From the NCBI GenBank assembly GCA_020744425.1, contig JAGMUV010000040.1, positions 186,001 through 250,000 on the forward strand: a DNA stretch of 64,000 nucleotides, written 5' to 3'. Positions 1 through 10,084 of this stretch are shown here, piece after piece. The translations under genes were made by a program, and so were the position numbers. The stretch's first letter is position 1. Every line of letters starts with the position of its first letter. The notes under the pieces were generated by a model. The model made no database searches. It was not told the origin of the DNA and was given only the letters and a program-made list of their open reading frames with translations. The DNA is from Dactylonectria macrodidyma (lineage: Eukaryota > Ascomycota > Sordariomycetes > Hypocreales > Nectriaceae).

Positions 1-596
1 CTCGGTCTGCAGGAGAGTCTATTCTTTGATCGATATTTTGGGGGGCCAGAGGACGTCCGGGTATTCAGAATAGCGTATCCGGGAAGCGACGTGATAGCCC
101 ATGATGCTCGGCTAAGCGCCGCTCGGCAACGGCCGGGGAAATGGCTCCACCCACCCTCCGCCCCGGAGGCCGATGAATCGGCGTGGGCCCCGGCGTCTTC
201 AGGGGTTTTGCATCACGCTGATCCTCGCTCATCACTTTGGGACCGAACACTGAATAGCGTGAGGTCAGTTCTGTCAAATGTTGCGCCGTCCTGCTGCTCG
301 GAATGGTTACTCAGCGGCACAATGATGGCCCAGGCATATGCAGAGACACCAGTAGCCTTCTACTGTGTACTTTTCGGCCTTTTGTTTTCTATTGACTCAA
401 TATTTGTTCTTAACTCAAATTACATACCGTTATGCCACCATGCCTCTCGCGGCACAGACGCTCGAGAAGAAAGAATCTCCGCAAATGCTCAATCTGCCTG
501 GAGGTTATTCTCATGGCCCTCAAGCACCTACCGACCTTATATGACCTCGCCTCCGTGGTCGGAACGGTGCGACCGGACCTCACCCCCAAGTCACCA
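1..596. other. No gene recognised
   Basis: I see no convincing coding region, terminal repeat or RNA gene here. Short open frames on both strands lack any recognisable domain. The stretch is the 3' flank of the minus-strand F-box/ankyrin gene. Confidence 0.4.
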
Positions 597-2033
597 TTAT
601 TTTTGAATATAGTTATCAGCGTTCTTGGCGAGCAGCAGCTGGACAATCGTCTCGTGGCCTCCTGCCGATGCCGCCTGCAGAGCGCTTCCAAAATGTCCAC
701 CTTGCGCGTTGACGTCCGCATTCTTATCGATGAGTAGCTGGGCGATCGTCTCGTGGCCTCCTAGGGATGCCGCATGTAGAGCGTTTCCATAGTATCCACC
801 TTCCGCGTTGACGTCCGCATTATTATCGATGAGTAGCTGGGCGATCGTCTCGTGGCCTCTTGCCGATGCCGCCTGCAGAGCGCTTCCAAAATGTCCACCT
901 TGCGCGTTGACGTCCGCATTCTTATCGATGAGTAGCTGGACGATCTTCTCGTGGCCTTCTGCCGATGCCGCCTGTAATGCATTTCCATAGTATCCACCTT
1001 GCGCGTTGACGTCCGCATTATTATCGAGGAGTAGTTGAACGACCATCTCGTGGCCAATTGCCGATGCCTCCTGTAATGCATTTCCATCGTGTCCACCTTG
1101 CGCGTTGACGTCCGCATTCTTATCGATGAGTAGCTGGACGATCTTCTCGTGGCCTCCCGCCGATGCCGCCTGTAATGCATTTCCATAGTATCCACCTTGC
1201 GCGTTGACGTCCGCATTATTATCGAGGAGTAGTTGAACGACCATCTCGTGGCCAATTGCCGATGCCTCCTGTAATGCATTTCCATGATATCCACCTTCCG
1301 CGTTGACGTCCGCATTCTTATCGATGAGTAGCTGGGCGATCTTCTCGTGACCTCGTGCCAATGCCGCATGCAGAGCGCTTCCAAAATGCCCACCTTGCGC
1401 GTTGACGTCCGCATTCTTATCGAGGAGTAGCTGGACGATCTTCTCGTGGCCTCCCGCCGATGCCGCCTGTAATGCATTTCCATGATATCCACCTTCCGCG
1501 TTGACGTCCGCATTCTTATCGATGAGTAGCTGGGCGATCTTCTCGTGGCCTCTTGCCGATGCCGCCTGCAGAGCGCTTCCAAAATGTCCACCTTGCGCGT
1601 TGACGTCTGCATTATTATCGAGGAGTAGTTGAACGACCATCTCGTGACCTCTTGCCGATGCCGCCTGTAGAGCGCTTCCAAAACGCAACCCTTGCGCGTT
1701 GACGTCTGCATTCTTGTCAAGGAGTAGTTGAACGACCTTCTCGTGGCCTCCTGCCGATGCTACCTGTAGAGCCGCAGCCAAGGGTCGTTGGGACGCAGCT
1801 TGAACCTCAGCACCCCATCTTATCGCCTTTCGAACCGTCTCCTCTCGCCCTTGTCTTGCTGCCCAAAACAAGGCCGAGCTCCCACGCCATCGTGCGTTGT
1901 GACGATAGAGATGCTCAGTCAGGAGATTATAGAGGCGGTGGTTTGCTCTGCTAAAGGCGCTGATGGATCTCTCCGAATCTAAGTTCTCCGAAATAGACTT
2001 GAGCAATTCAGCTGGCAAATCAGGCAGCAGCAT
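597..2033 (-). CDS. F-box-like protein with 12 tandem ankyrin repeats
   Basis: The 478-residue product starts at an ATG and has no visible intron. Residues about 3-45 (LPAELLKSISENLDSERSIS, then a region with NHRLYNLLTEHLYRHNARW) look like a degenerate F-box, the segment that recruits Skp1 of an SCF ubiquitin ligase. After a divergent ankyrin-like unit come twelve repeats of exactly 33 residues following the pattern ALQAAS.GGHE..VQLL.DKNADVNAQGG..G; ankyrin repeats are protein-binding modules. The repeats differ by only a few residues, far more alike than in old ankyrin domains, which points to recent unit duplication or gene conversion. By family knowledge such F-box/ankyrin proteins may select substrates for degradation; the partner is unknown. 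The last repeat ends abruptly at NADNYIQK, so the C-terminus may be shortened. Confident of the domains, not of the role. Confidence 0.8.
   Translation of the reverse strand: MLLPDLPAELLKSISENLDSERSISAFSRANHRLYNLLTEHLYRHNARWRGSSALFWAARQGREETVRKAIRWGAEVQAASQRPLAAALQVASAGGHEKVVQLLLDKNADVNAQGLRFGSALQAASARGHEMVVQLLLDNNADVNAQGGHFGSALQAASARGHEKIAQLLIDKNADVNAEGGYHGNALQAASAGGHEKIVQLLLDKNADVNAQGGHFGSALHAALARGHEKIAQLLIDKNADVNAEGGYHGNALQEASAIGHEMVVQLLLDNNADVNAQGGYYGNALQAASAGGHEKIVQLLIDKNADVNAQGGHDGNALQEASAIGHEMVVQLLLDNNADVNAQGGYYGNALQAASAEGHEKIVQLLIDKNADVNAQGGHFGSALQAASARGHETIAQLLIDNNADVNAEGGYYGNALHAASLGGHETIAQLLIDKNADVNAQGGHFGSALQAASAGGHETIVQLLLAKNADNYIQK
620..1790 (-). repeat. 99-bp tandem coding repeat array (12 units)
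   Basis: Twelve head-to-tail 99-bp units encode the ankyrin repeats. Every unit carries the same core, gcgttgacgtccgcatt on the plus strand. Repeat pairs 6-7 and 8-9 are almost the same two-unit block, so some duplication involved 198 bp. The array is also free of stops in another minus-strand frame (761-1720), a consequence of the period being a multiple of three. Confidence 0.9.
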
Positions 2034-3105
2034 TATCTCGACTCATTGACTTTGCGATGGGCTGCAATACAACTTGATGGGGAAGCGAAGCCGGATGTTA
2101 GGGGTATAACAAGACTTGGGCACTCATGACAATTGATTACTGGGTTTTATAGGCTATTTGTCCCTAAATCCTGGGACTAACGGCATTCCATATTGCTCAT
2201 TACGTGTTGTAAAATCAAAGTGTTTCTTGAATTCGTGAGGCTATTTGTGTCACACAGTGGGGGGAAATTGGCCCAATGGTCACTAACTTAGCGTCGGAGT
2301 GGGTCACCGTTGGACAACGGTGAACAGCGTTATTGCGCTTCAATTGGCTCATGCTGGTGGGACCTGATGTGTGTGAGGCCAACACGTAATTTGAATCAGC
2401 CAATTCGAGGTAGAGTAGAGTACCTTGAGTTTATACCTACACATTCTCCTGTTTGCAGGTAGCTCCTTGGTTCGTTACATTTTCAGACGCATTGTCCGTT
2501 GCTGGAAGCGCAGTTGGAATCATATCGCTCAGCATCACGGTCACTCAAGGGTTATTTAACTTTACGAAGCAAAAAGAAAAAAGCATAAACTAGCGAGGCC
2601 ACGCGTTTAGCTTGTCAGCTTTGTTTCAGCCACCACTCCCTGAGAAAACCCCTTACAGGTCAGTAACGCCAACAACTTGTGCACGCTATACTGTCCGTGG
2701 CTAATGGCGCTGTGAGAGGACTGCTCAGGGGCGCTGCTGCCTAGTTAGCCTCCGCCCCTCCTGTTCCCGCCTTGAGGTACCTCTGGCAATTTCAGCTCAG
2801 CAATGCAAGCCTCTCTTTCAATCAGGACCTATTAGCGAACCCCAGAATTTTCGCCATAAGCAAAGTGTCAGAAGTACGGAGTAGCTGATGATGATATAAG
2901 CCTAGTTCCTGTACCAGCTGGTACGGGTTCCCGTATCTTTTGGCTATATGGTGCAGTGGTCTATTTCTCACACAAAGACCTTCAGCTGATTAGTCGCATC
3001 ATAGCCAAACCAAACATCTTGCTCAAGACTTCAGCGGGGGTAACGACCAGGGTCTCAGGCCAATTAGCATAGATAAGGTATAAGGTACCTCAAAAAGCCC
3101 TATTT
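2034..3105. other. No gene recognised
   Basis: About 1 kb upstream of the F-box/ankyrin gene with only short open frames and no domain I recognise. It should contain that gene's promoter, but I could not fix a TATA box. Confidence 0.4.
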
Positions 3106-3410
3106 TCACCCATGATAGAAGTACCAACAATCGTCTAAGTTACAAATTGCTACATCACATCGCTCACACCCACTTCTCGTCTGCGCCGGGCGCCTTGCAT
3201 TCCCACTGATCTCAATCATCGGCTTCTTCTTGCTTCGAGACCGAAGCTCTCCGCAATGAAGGCCTTGACAAGCTGCACAGGCACTAAGTTTTCCCCGCCC
3301 GACACGTTTATGCTGTGCCATCGGCGTAGATTCGTCCCCGGTCCGAAATCTCTTTCTTGATTGACTGTCACGGTGGAAGGCGGCGAGAAGGTCGTTAGAA
3401 AGACGCTCTC
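3106..3410 (-). pseudogene. piggyBac transposase C-terminal remnant
   Basis: The minus strand encodes a cysteine-rich tail ending CDVAICNLDDCWYFYHG, with a CAACQGLHCGE motif before it. The same tail closes the better preserved piggyBac transposase at 4627 (CNVALCNKGNCWDFYHRLK), so this is a relic of the C-terminal zinc-binding domain of a related element. The catalytic core is not readable; sequence up to about 3600 has scattered similarity with stops and shifts. Confidence 0.6.
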
Positions 3411-4626
3411 GCCAGGGTTATTGCGACTGATATCTCTCCCAATTTGGCGTCCCTTCTAGCTGTAAGATGTAGCTGTTGATGAGGGTGATATCAAGGAGGA
3501 AGGACCAGGCTAGAGCCTTCCAAGGGCTTGAATGAAGCTATTGCGCTCAGACTGCTTGATCAAGGCGCGTTCGATCATCATATAGGTCGAATTCCATCTC
3601 GTATCGTTGTTTTGTATGACTTCAAGCTCAGCCGTTGATTCTTCTGCAAGCATATACCATGCATTACCCACCTGCCGCTAAGACCCACCTACCGTTAAGC
3701 AAAAATAAAATTTCCCCAGAACTATACGATAGACATCAATCAATCAACACAATTGCTGCTGCTCATTATCGTTTTTACCTGATACTTGATCCTTTTAGCA
3801 CGCTCAGTGCGATAATTTTTGTTGCGCTCGCGTGTTTGTTACACTCGCTTGTGGAGTACGTTATCTCAGAGCTTCGACAACGCAATGCCCCGTCATTCAC
3901 CGTTCCCCTGTTTTTTTAGCAGGTTGAACTCAACTCTCGGCCTTGGCCATAGCGTCTACATACGCGAACATGGACGGAACCCTGACCGAGGACCCAGCAC
4001 GTTGAAATTACCCGAGAGCGATGTGTTTGGGAAAGGGGCACCAACCCTGCAATTGCCATCTGTGCAGTGAGGATAAACCTGCAAACGCTTCTCGGCGGCT
4101 TCTCCGCGGCTTTTAGCGTCCCACTTTCCGCTAGCGATGTCATCCATAAATGAAGAAAGGGAACATGATAGATGTGGGTCGGCCGGCAGTTCAGCAGAAG
4201 CGCTGTATGAATCAGGCTTACCGTTTTAGTTATCACACTAGAAAGGCACGGCACCTATCAGCAAGCAGAGGGGCTTTCATCCGCATCCCGTAATGCAGTC
4301 GAATACGAGGCGCGAATCTACCATTGCCGGTAGGAGGCATTGCACCTGGCCCCCGTGGGAAGGAGCTGGCTCGCTGGCTTATCATGCCGTATCGAGAACG
4401 TTCCAAGACTGTCGTGGCTTGTTTGAGTTTCGTTGGCAGGCTTCCGGTACACGAAGGTGGGTTCAGGGGTGTCAAGGCGTCTTCTTATCATTAATTTGAC
4501 TGGGTCGCAAGTTAGACTGCTCCATAGTCCCTCTATCCCTTTGAGTGCGGTAAGGGCACACTTGCGCTAGTGACAGGGGTTTGGACCAACAAAAATGACG
4601 CAAATGAAAGGTACCTCTGCTCCCAC
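3411..4626. other. No gene recognised
   Basis: Only short open frames. Parts may be decayed transposon sequence because it lies between two piggyBac remnants, but I see no terminal repeats or TTAA duplications that I can pair. Confidence 0.35.
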
Positions 4627-5990
4627 CTATTTTAGGCGGTGATAGAAGTCCCAGCAATTTCCCTTGTTACAAAGAGCTACATTACACTGCTTACATCGCC
4701 AACGTGACCTTGGAATACGGCTGTTGCCGCCCGTTGCTTGCAGCGGCTGCCGCACCCGTTGCTCGCCTCGCCGTACGCCCTTACAAGCTAGGCATGCTGA
4801 CGGATTCTTATTTCGGACCCGATCATGCTGTAAGGCAGGCGTAAATTCGTCTCCAACCCGAAGCCTTTTGCGTGCCTGACTTGTAGGTGCGTACGCCGCC
4901 ATGAGGGCATCAACAATGTGTTGCCGCCAACTCTCCTGGTCACGCTTCGGCTTCCACTGTGGCTGCCCTCGCTCCTGTAAAAGGAAGCTATTTACAAGGG
5001 CTACTTCTAGTAGAAAGTCCCAAGCAAGAACCCTCCAGCCGCCCCTACGCACACGGCGGTTAGGGCCCCAATAAGACCGTAGTTGGTCGCCGCGGTCTAC
5101 TGCGTTCATCTCGAGGTTATAGGTAGCAGCGATAGACGGGATAGAAAGCAGCTTGACAGTCTCATCACCGAAGAAACGCTGTATTGGCTGTGACTGAATT
5201 TGGTCTCCTGTCGGTCTCTTCCTCTTGCAGGCGCTTCTTTCATCGCCTGTGAATGAGGTTGTTAGGAACATGACGAGGGCGTTGTCTTTCCACACGATCT
5301 GATTGACCTAGCGGAAGACAAATTAGTAGGGAAATATATCATAACTATGTCTATCTAACTGACCTGGTTATCTTTCGTAGGGACGGCTTTGAGCTCGTTG
5401 AAAGGAAGGCTGCCTTTGCGTGTGTTATCTGAAGCTTTGAGGTCAACGAGGGATTGGTGTAAGCCGGCGTTACGGCGGGCCGTGCCTGTGGCCCCGTGAC
5501 CTAGCTGCCGGAGCCGAAGAAAGAGGTTGCTTGAAGAGAAAAGGTTATCGAGAAATACGTGGTATGTGGCATCCGGCAGCAGATTAACTAGGGCAACAAC
5601 CACGGCTTGGGTAGGGTTCAGTTTGACTTTGCCCCTCTCTTGTATCTGCTTCCGGCTCCGCCGTAGCTGTGTCCCTTGCCGCACCTGTCGAGCCGGCCGG
5701 ACCCCTACGGGCCCGAACTTCCGGCCCGGCCGGTGCCAAATCCACCGCAGGAAATAGCCTCGTTGGGCCACAGCCCACACTTTGAAGCCCTTTGGCGTAG
5801 GTTTATTAGGGACGGTTGTTGTATCGCGAGACCGGCCGAGGAAGCGGACCATACACTCATCTACAGCGAGAGATGTGCCCGGGCTGTAGAAAACAGTAGA
5901 CGTATGTTGTATGTGGTCAGACCAGGCTTTTATCTTAATGTAGGTCCCGCCGTAGAAACCTAAGTCAGGCTCCTGATCGATAGTTGTGAA
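4627..5990 (-). pseudogene. piggyBac-type DDE transposase, N-terminally truncated
   Basis: Two minus-strand coding blocks (about 5990-5364 and 5307-4627) join across a 56-bp intron at 5308-5363 with donor GTCAGT and acceptor CTAG, in phase. All three catalytic aspartate motifs expected of the family can be read: LAVDECMVRFLGR, VFLDNLFSSSN and MNAVDRGDQLRSYWG. The C-terminus is a cysteine-rich zinc-binding domain (CLACKG ... CKQCNVALCNKGNCWDFYH) used by piggyBac transposases to bind the element ends. Reading upstream, the frame becomes disordered near 5990-6018 where a 41-bp inverted repeat begins, and the N-terminal region is missing, so the gene is unlikely to be active alone. Known role of the family: cut-and-paste transposition at TTAA. 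Confidence 0.75.
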
Positions 5991-6017
5991 GTCCCAGAGA
6001 CGAAGATGTCGTGATAG

Positions 6018-6237
6018 TACCGTAGAAACTCGAGAAATTCAGCCTCTTGGCAAAGTGGGGTTTTGCTCCATTATGCACGTTTAAGCCCCTAGTGCGCAGC
6101 CACGCCCATAATCAATCCAATTACACACGCAGAAGCTGTTTTTATCTCCTCCTTATATCCAGAGCAGCCATTGGTCAGTCGTGCATCTGACTGTATCCAC
6201 TTTGCCAAGAGGCTGAATTTCTCGAGTTTCTACGGTA
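6018..6237. repeat. 41-bp perfect inverted repeat (arms 6018-6058 and 6197-6237)
   Basis: The arm starting taccgtagaaactcgagaaa is repeated exactly in reverse complement after a 138-bp spacer. The inner edge of the left arm abuts the truncated 5' end of the piggyBac transposase. It may be a duplicated and inverted piece of that gene or a hairpin left by element rearrangement. Confidence 0.85.
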
Positions 6238-7347
6238 TTTCTGAACGCGCTCTAGGTCACTCCCTTGTACCGCGGCCGGGCAGGGGGGGGGTGTGGGCCG
6301 CCAAGGCCATGTGTGCCCTTACCGCACTCAAAGGGATACTGGACGAAGGCTTAGCTCGCTTTGACTTAGGACCACGCCAAAGGCACAACAAATTACGGTA
6401 GTGGGGGGGCGGGGGAAGACAGAGGCTGGTTGGACTGGATTCAATTCTGAGTGAATGCGCCATTTGGATAAAAAGTTGGGATTAAATCGTATCTTGGAAG
6501 CCCAGGCTGCCTACCTTCGCCCGCATGCCGCAGCTCAACTCTGAGCACCCGTTCCAGATGTGTGGCGAGGCACATAGCATATTTACCATTGACGGCGTGA
6601 TGGTTTGCTGAAGCAATCTGGCCTTTGCTGCTTTCAACGATCATCACACCGTCACTCGCTAAGCTATAACGTTGATCTCTACCGGCATCCCGCTTAAGGC
6701 TGATCGCTATCGCACCCCGATCTCTCTCGGGCTGATGGAACCTAACGCGTCATCACTGATGTCAGCCACTTCAACTCAATTGGTGACCGTTGGGAGACCT
6801 TATTACCGACGCTTGCGTGGCCTGACTTTCCCAGAGTCGAGACCCCTGCCATTGTCAGGAAGACAGAGTTGCCATGCCGCGGCTAGGCCTCAGCTCTCAG
6901 AGTTGCAGGGGTAAATGCACGACCCAGTGGAGCGAAACCAGATCAGATGGCCGTGCCGGCGATTCGTTTGTAGCTAACCTCGTCTTGAATCGATGCAGAC
7001 GCCAACAACAACCCGTGTTTCGTACAAGTCAAGCCCATCAAAACACTTTCCAAGTGGCCCCGAGAACACCCCTGGTTCTCCTGATTTGCAGTCTGCCGTA
7101 GTCCTCTAACATGTTCCCCTCATTTTCAGCCTGCCTAACCCAGCACACCGTCCCTCAGGGCAAGCCCTGAAGGGAAATCATTTCCTTGGGTACTTATATA
7201 GAGGACAGAAAGAAACATCATGTTCGCAAGGCTCTCGATTTGCTGTCCTGCATCGTGTTCGGACTGACTTCGCCAAACGGAAACTTTAACTGCGTCACCG
7301 CATTCGATACAGCTACGACTTTTATTTCTCCTTGACTTTCAAAAGTC
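6238..7347. other. No gene recognised; 5' flank of the GPCR gene
   Basis: No domain-bearing frame found. The last few hundred bases should include the promoter of the GPCR-like gene that starts at 7348. Confidence 0.35.
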
Positions 7348-8647
7348 ATGCCTAACGCGCCTGTTGTATTATCTATTGCCATACCTACAGTCGTAGGGTC
7401 TTTGCTCTCATGTGTTTCCAGCGCGCTGGCCATTTGTTTGCATATTGTCAGAGGCCAAAAGCCACAAGAAGGGTCTATGGGGCACTAACTGCAGAAATCC
7501 ACTGTCACACAGTGGCGGCCGCGCCTAACAGCCACAAGGTCGCAGCTACGTCGCAGGTTTGCCACAGCTAGCTTTCAGCTAGCAAGTGGCTGAGGGAGTT
7601 ATGGAACACGGGCTAAGCGCAACCGGCCGGATCCGAGAGCTCCGACCGGGTTACGAGAGACCCGGCCGGGCCGGAGTCTCAGGATTACGAAGACCAATCA
7701 AACTAGCTAGACCTAAGCAGCTAAGCCACAGCTAGCTAGCTAGGGTATTGGAAGAAGGGATACTAGACCTGGCTATAAGAAGAGCTACTAGAGGAAGAAG
7801 GCAAAGGGGGGGTCAGAGATCAATACAGTCACCAGCATCATTCCTACTAGCTAGCTGCTATCTCGCAGCGTGTCTGCCCTCTTCACTCCCTTGTGTGTAA
7901 CCAGCCCTGACACATATCTTCTTCCCCCCAAAGCACCTGCACTTTCGCCATGCTCTGATTGTGAATCTCCTCCTTGCAGGTAGGCTTTCTGATATCAAGA
8001 ACATGATGCTTTTGCTAAAGAGGGCGATGCCAAGATTTCATCAATTCCTTGAATAACTCCATATCTGGGGCCACTCTGTTCAGGGACGGATACATGAACC
8101 CCGAAGCGCCGGCTAGTGCGCTGTGTACTGCCAATGCTTGGGTCGGCCAGTTCTCTGTCCAAGCCGTTGATTTCAACATTCTGATAATATCCATATCTGT
8201 CCTCATGACAATTCACAGGAAATACTTCCTTGTGGAATCATCGCGAAGAGCAGTTGCACTTGTGTGCCTACTGGCCTGGATCCCTGGCACAATCACAGGT
8301 ATGTGATGTCCTGTTCCAAGATGGCATGTACACTAAACGCTTGAAAAGCTTTCATTGGTCTTGGTATGAATTTATATGGCCCAGTGAATGGCAATTGGTG
8401 CTGGATCCAGCCTCAGTACCTGGGTTTCCGCTACGCCCTCACCCATGCATGGCGTATAGCCATTTTCCTGGCGACGATTGTCATTTATTCAATCATCTAT
8501 ACTCACCTCAGGCGTGTGTTTGGGGCTACCAGATTCGATCTGTCTACGTCTACAGGTATCCTCCCTCAGCTTCGATGTGCACAGCAAGAGCTTCTCGATG
8601 CTCCTGAGCGCTACAACCATAGATTCCGACCAGAAACTGCTGAATAA
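7348..8647 (+). pseudogene. Broken GPCR-like receptor gene (cAMP-receptor/Git3-like)
   Basis: Exon 1 starts at ATG 7348 and encodes a first transmembrane helix (PTVVGSLLSCVSSALAICLH). It is interrupted by a solo LTR at 7446-7912 and resumes with FRHALIVNLLLADFINS. Introns at 7980-8034 (GTAGGC..CCAAG) and 8299-8348 (GTATGT..AAAAG) join in phase to QFSVQAVDFNILIISISVLM and then NGNWCWIQPQYLGFRYALTH and further helices. This order resembles fungal seven-TM receptors of the cAMP-receptor/Git3 type, which sense outside signals through G proteins; the family is inferred by pattern. With the LTR and one target copy removed, the frame is still out by one base at a run of six C (7924-7929). After HLRRVFG the third loop continues to a stop at 8647 and helices 6-7 are missing. 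I therefore call it a pseudogene. Confidence 0.7.
7446..7912. mobile_element. Solo LTR (467 bp) with 5-bp target duplication CATAT
   Basis: The sequence begins TGTCAG and ends CTGACA, the TG..CA ends of a long terminal repeat, and is flanked by catat at 7441-7445 and 7913-7917. No internal retroelement sequence is present, so this is the product of LTR-LTR recombination. A second, inverted copy of the same family lies at 60889-61531. It sits inside exon 1 of the GPCR-like gene. Confidence 0.92.
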
Positions 8648-9107
8648 ACTTCTGTGTAGTATGTTGTAAATCAGTCCAGGTGTTGTCATCAGGAAGATCC
8701 GCTTGCACTTCAACATAGCACTCTGGACTCTGACACTCTGTAGGATCTTCGCGCTCTTCGGTGTAGTAGACGCTGACTGGTTCCTCGTCGTAATAGGCCG
8801 GCTCAATGGCATCGATGCCGGAATCGTCGCTTTCCTGGTTAGGGGTGATAAAAACGTCCCCGGAAGAGATTTCATCTTGTCTAAACTCCCCAGTGTCGGC
8901 CAACGAACTATCCTCGGGTCCCGTCTGCCCAATCTCCGGCCCTGACTCCACCGTATGAGGCAACAACTCGGCCAGATCATCTGTGGCCTTGATGTCTTGG
9001 TTTGCATTTTTGCGCTGCCGGTAGTTTTGTGTGCGTTTCGCTTGCAGGTGACGTCGATGTAGCACGGCCGGGTCCTGTTCTTGATCGCCCACAAATCGAA
9101 CGTTCAT
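8550..9107 (-). CDS. Hypothetical acidic protein
   Basis: I do not recognise this 185-residue frame, read from ATG 9107. The N-terminal part is basic (HRRHLQAKRTQNYRQRKNAN) and the rest is acidic and rich in E, D, S and T (for example DSGIDAIEPAYYDEEPVSVY). The frame stays open further upstream to about 9152, so it may be the last exon of a longer gene. Its 3' end overlaps the end of the broken GPCR gene on the opposite strand (8550-8647), so one of the two readings must be decayed or the genes converge. No membrane segment or signal peptide is seen. It could be a transcription-related protein given the basic start, but that is a guess. Confidence 0.4.
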   Translation of the reverse strand: MNVRFVGDQEQDPAVLHRRHLQAKRTQNYRQRKNANQDIKATDDLAELLPHTVESGPEIGQTGPEDSSLADTGEFRQDEISSGDVFITPNQESDDSGIDAIEPAYYDEEPVSVYYTEEREDPTECQSPECYVEVQADLPDDNTWTDLQHTTQKFIQQFLVGIYGCSAQEHREALAVHIEAEGGYL

Positions 9108-9152
9108 TAATGCTTCTATAGTTATGATATCTGCTGCCTTCTCCTGAAGCAA

Positions 9153-10084
9153 TTGAGGTCTATAATTTTGAAAGTGTTGTCAGAGTGATCACCAGCTGCG
9201 CCATTTTGGACAAGAGTTAAGGTAGTTACCCCGCTTATTTTTACAGCTTGGAATTATCCAGTATAACCTGCCAAGTGTCCTAACCCGATTAGGAAAGTGT
9301 AACGCTGTACTAATCCAAAAGAGGAAAGTGTAACGCTCAACCATGCTCTGCTGCCAATTGCCTTCGAGGTCTTCGAGTTGGCAGCATGAACTACAACAGC
9401 AACATAGATCTAATGACAAAAAGAATGCATTTCCATATTATTTAGGCATCTAGCTACCCAGTAAAACTATACAAGACGGGAAATTCTGGTTGTGGCTCTG
9501 AAGACCTAAGTTGCAATTGCCTACTAGAGGAGCAGCTACTGCTGGCTACGTCAGCAGTCAAGCATGATTGGTGGAGCGCGTGTGATTCTGCTGTGACGTG
9601 GCGCATGAGACGATATCTATTGGGCGAGAGGTGCTCGTTCAACTGCGAGTACGCGCTGGCGGTCGAGGAGGGGTGGCTTTGCTGGATCACAGGCCTGCCC
9701 GACTTCCCGTCTGCCCAACTCTGCCCAACAGCTTTGTCGTATGAGCAATGGCCATATTCTCGTGTCTTTTTCATAATCTTTGTGCCGCTCGGAGCTTACT
9801 CTCCATTATTGAACCTTGCCCTGGATCCTGAAATTCTACTGAAACCCGCAATTTGAGACATCAGTTGGGCTATCCCCGTCCCGGTGCTGGCGATTGTCGC
9901 CGTCTGCAAATTCGAACAATTGTCTGCCGCCAGATCCAACTCTTCTGCTCCTTGATCAAGTTGAGACGAGTGATCTTCCTGGAAACCCCTGGGACCGAAC
10001 AGACGGAAGCCAATTGATGCGGGGCACTAATCGTCCTCCTTGGTGCCTCACGTCACCTGCATCTGCATCATTCCGCGAGCGATC
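9153..10084. other. No gene recognised; 5' flank of the NLR gene
   Basis: Short unrelated frames only. The final few hundred bases before ATG 10085 must hold the NLR promoter; no clear TATA box was identified. Confidence 0.35.

Noticed and set aside
761..1720. Second long minus-strand frame (319 codons) inside the F-box/ankyrin gene
   Set aside because: It is the shifted reading of the 99-bp repeats, basic and without a domain, while the other frame gives textbook ankyrin repeats.
7446..7912. LTR as promoter/5' exon of the GPCR-like gene
   Set aside because: Coding sequence runs into the LTR from the left (7348-7445) and resumes after it, with a target duplication, so it is an insertion within the exon.
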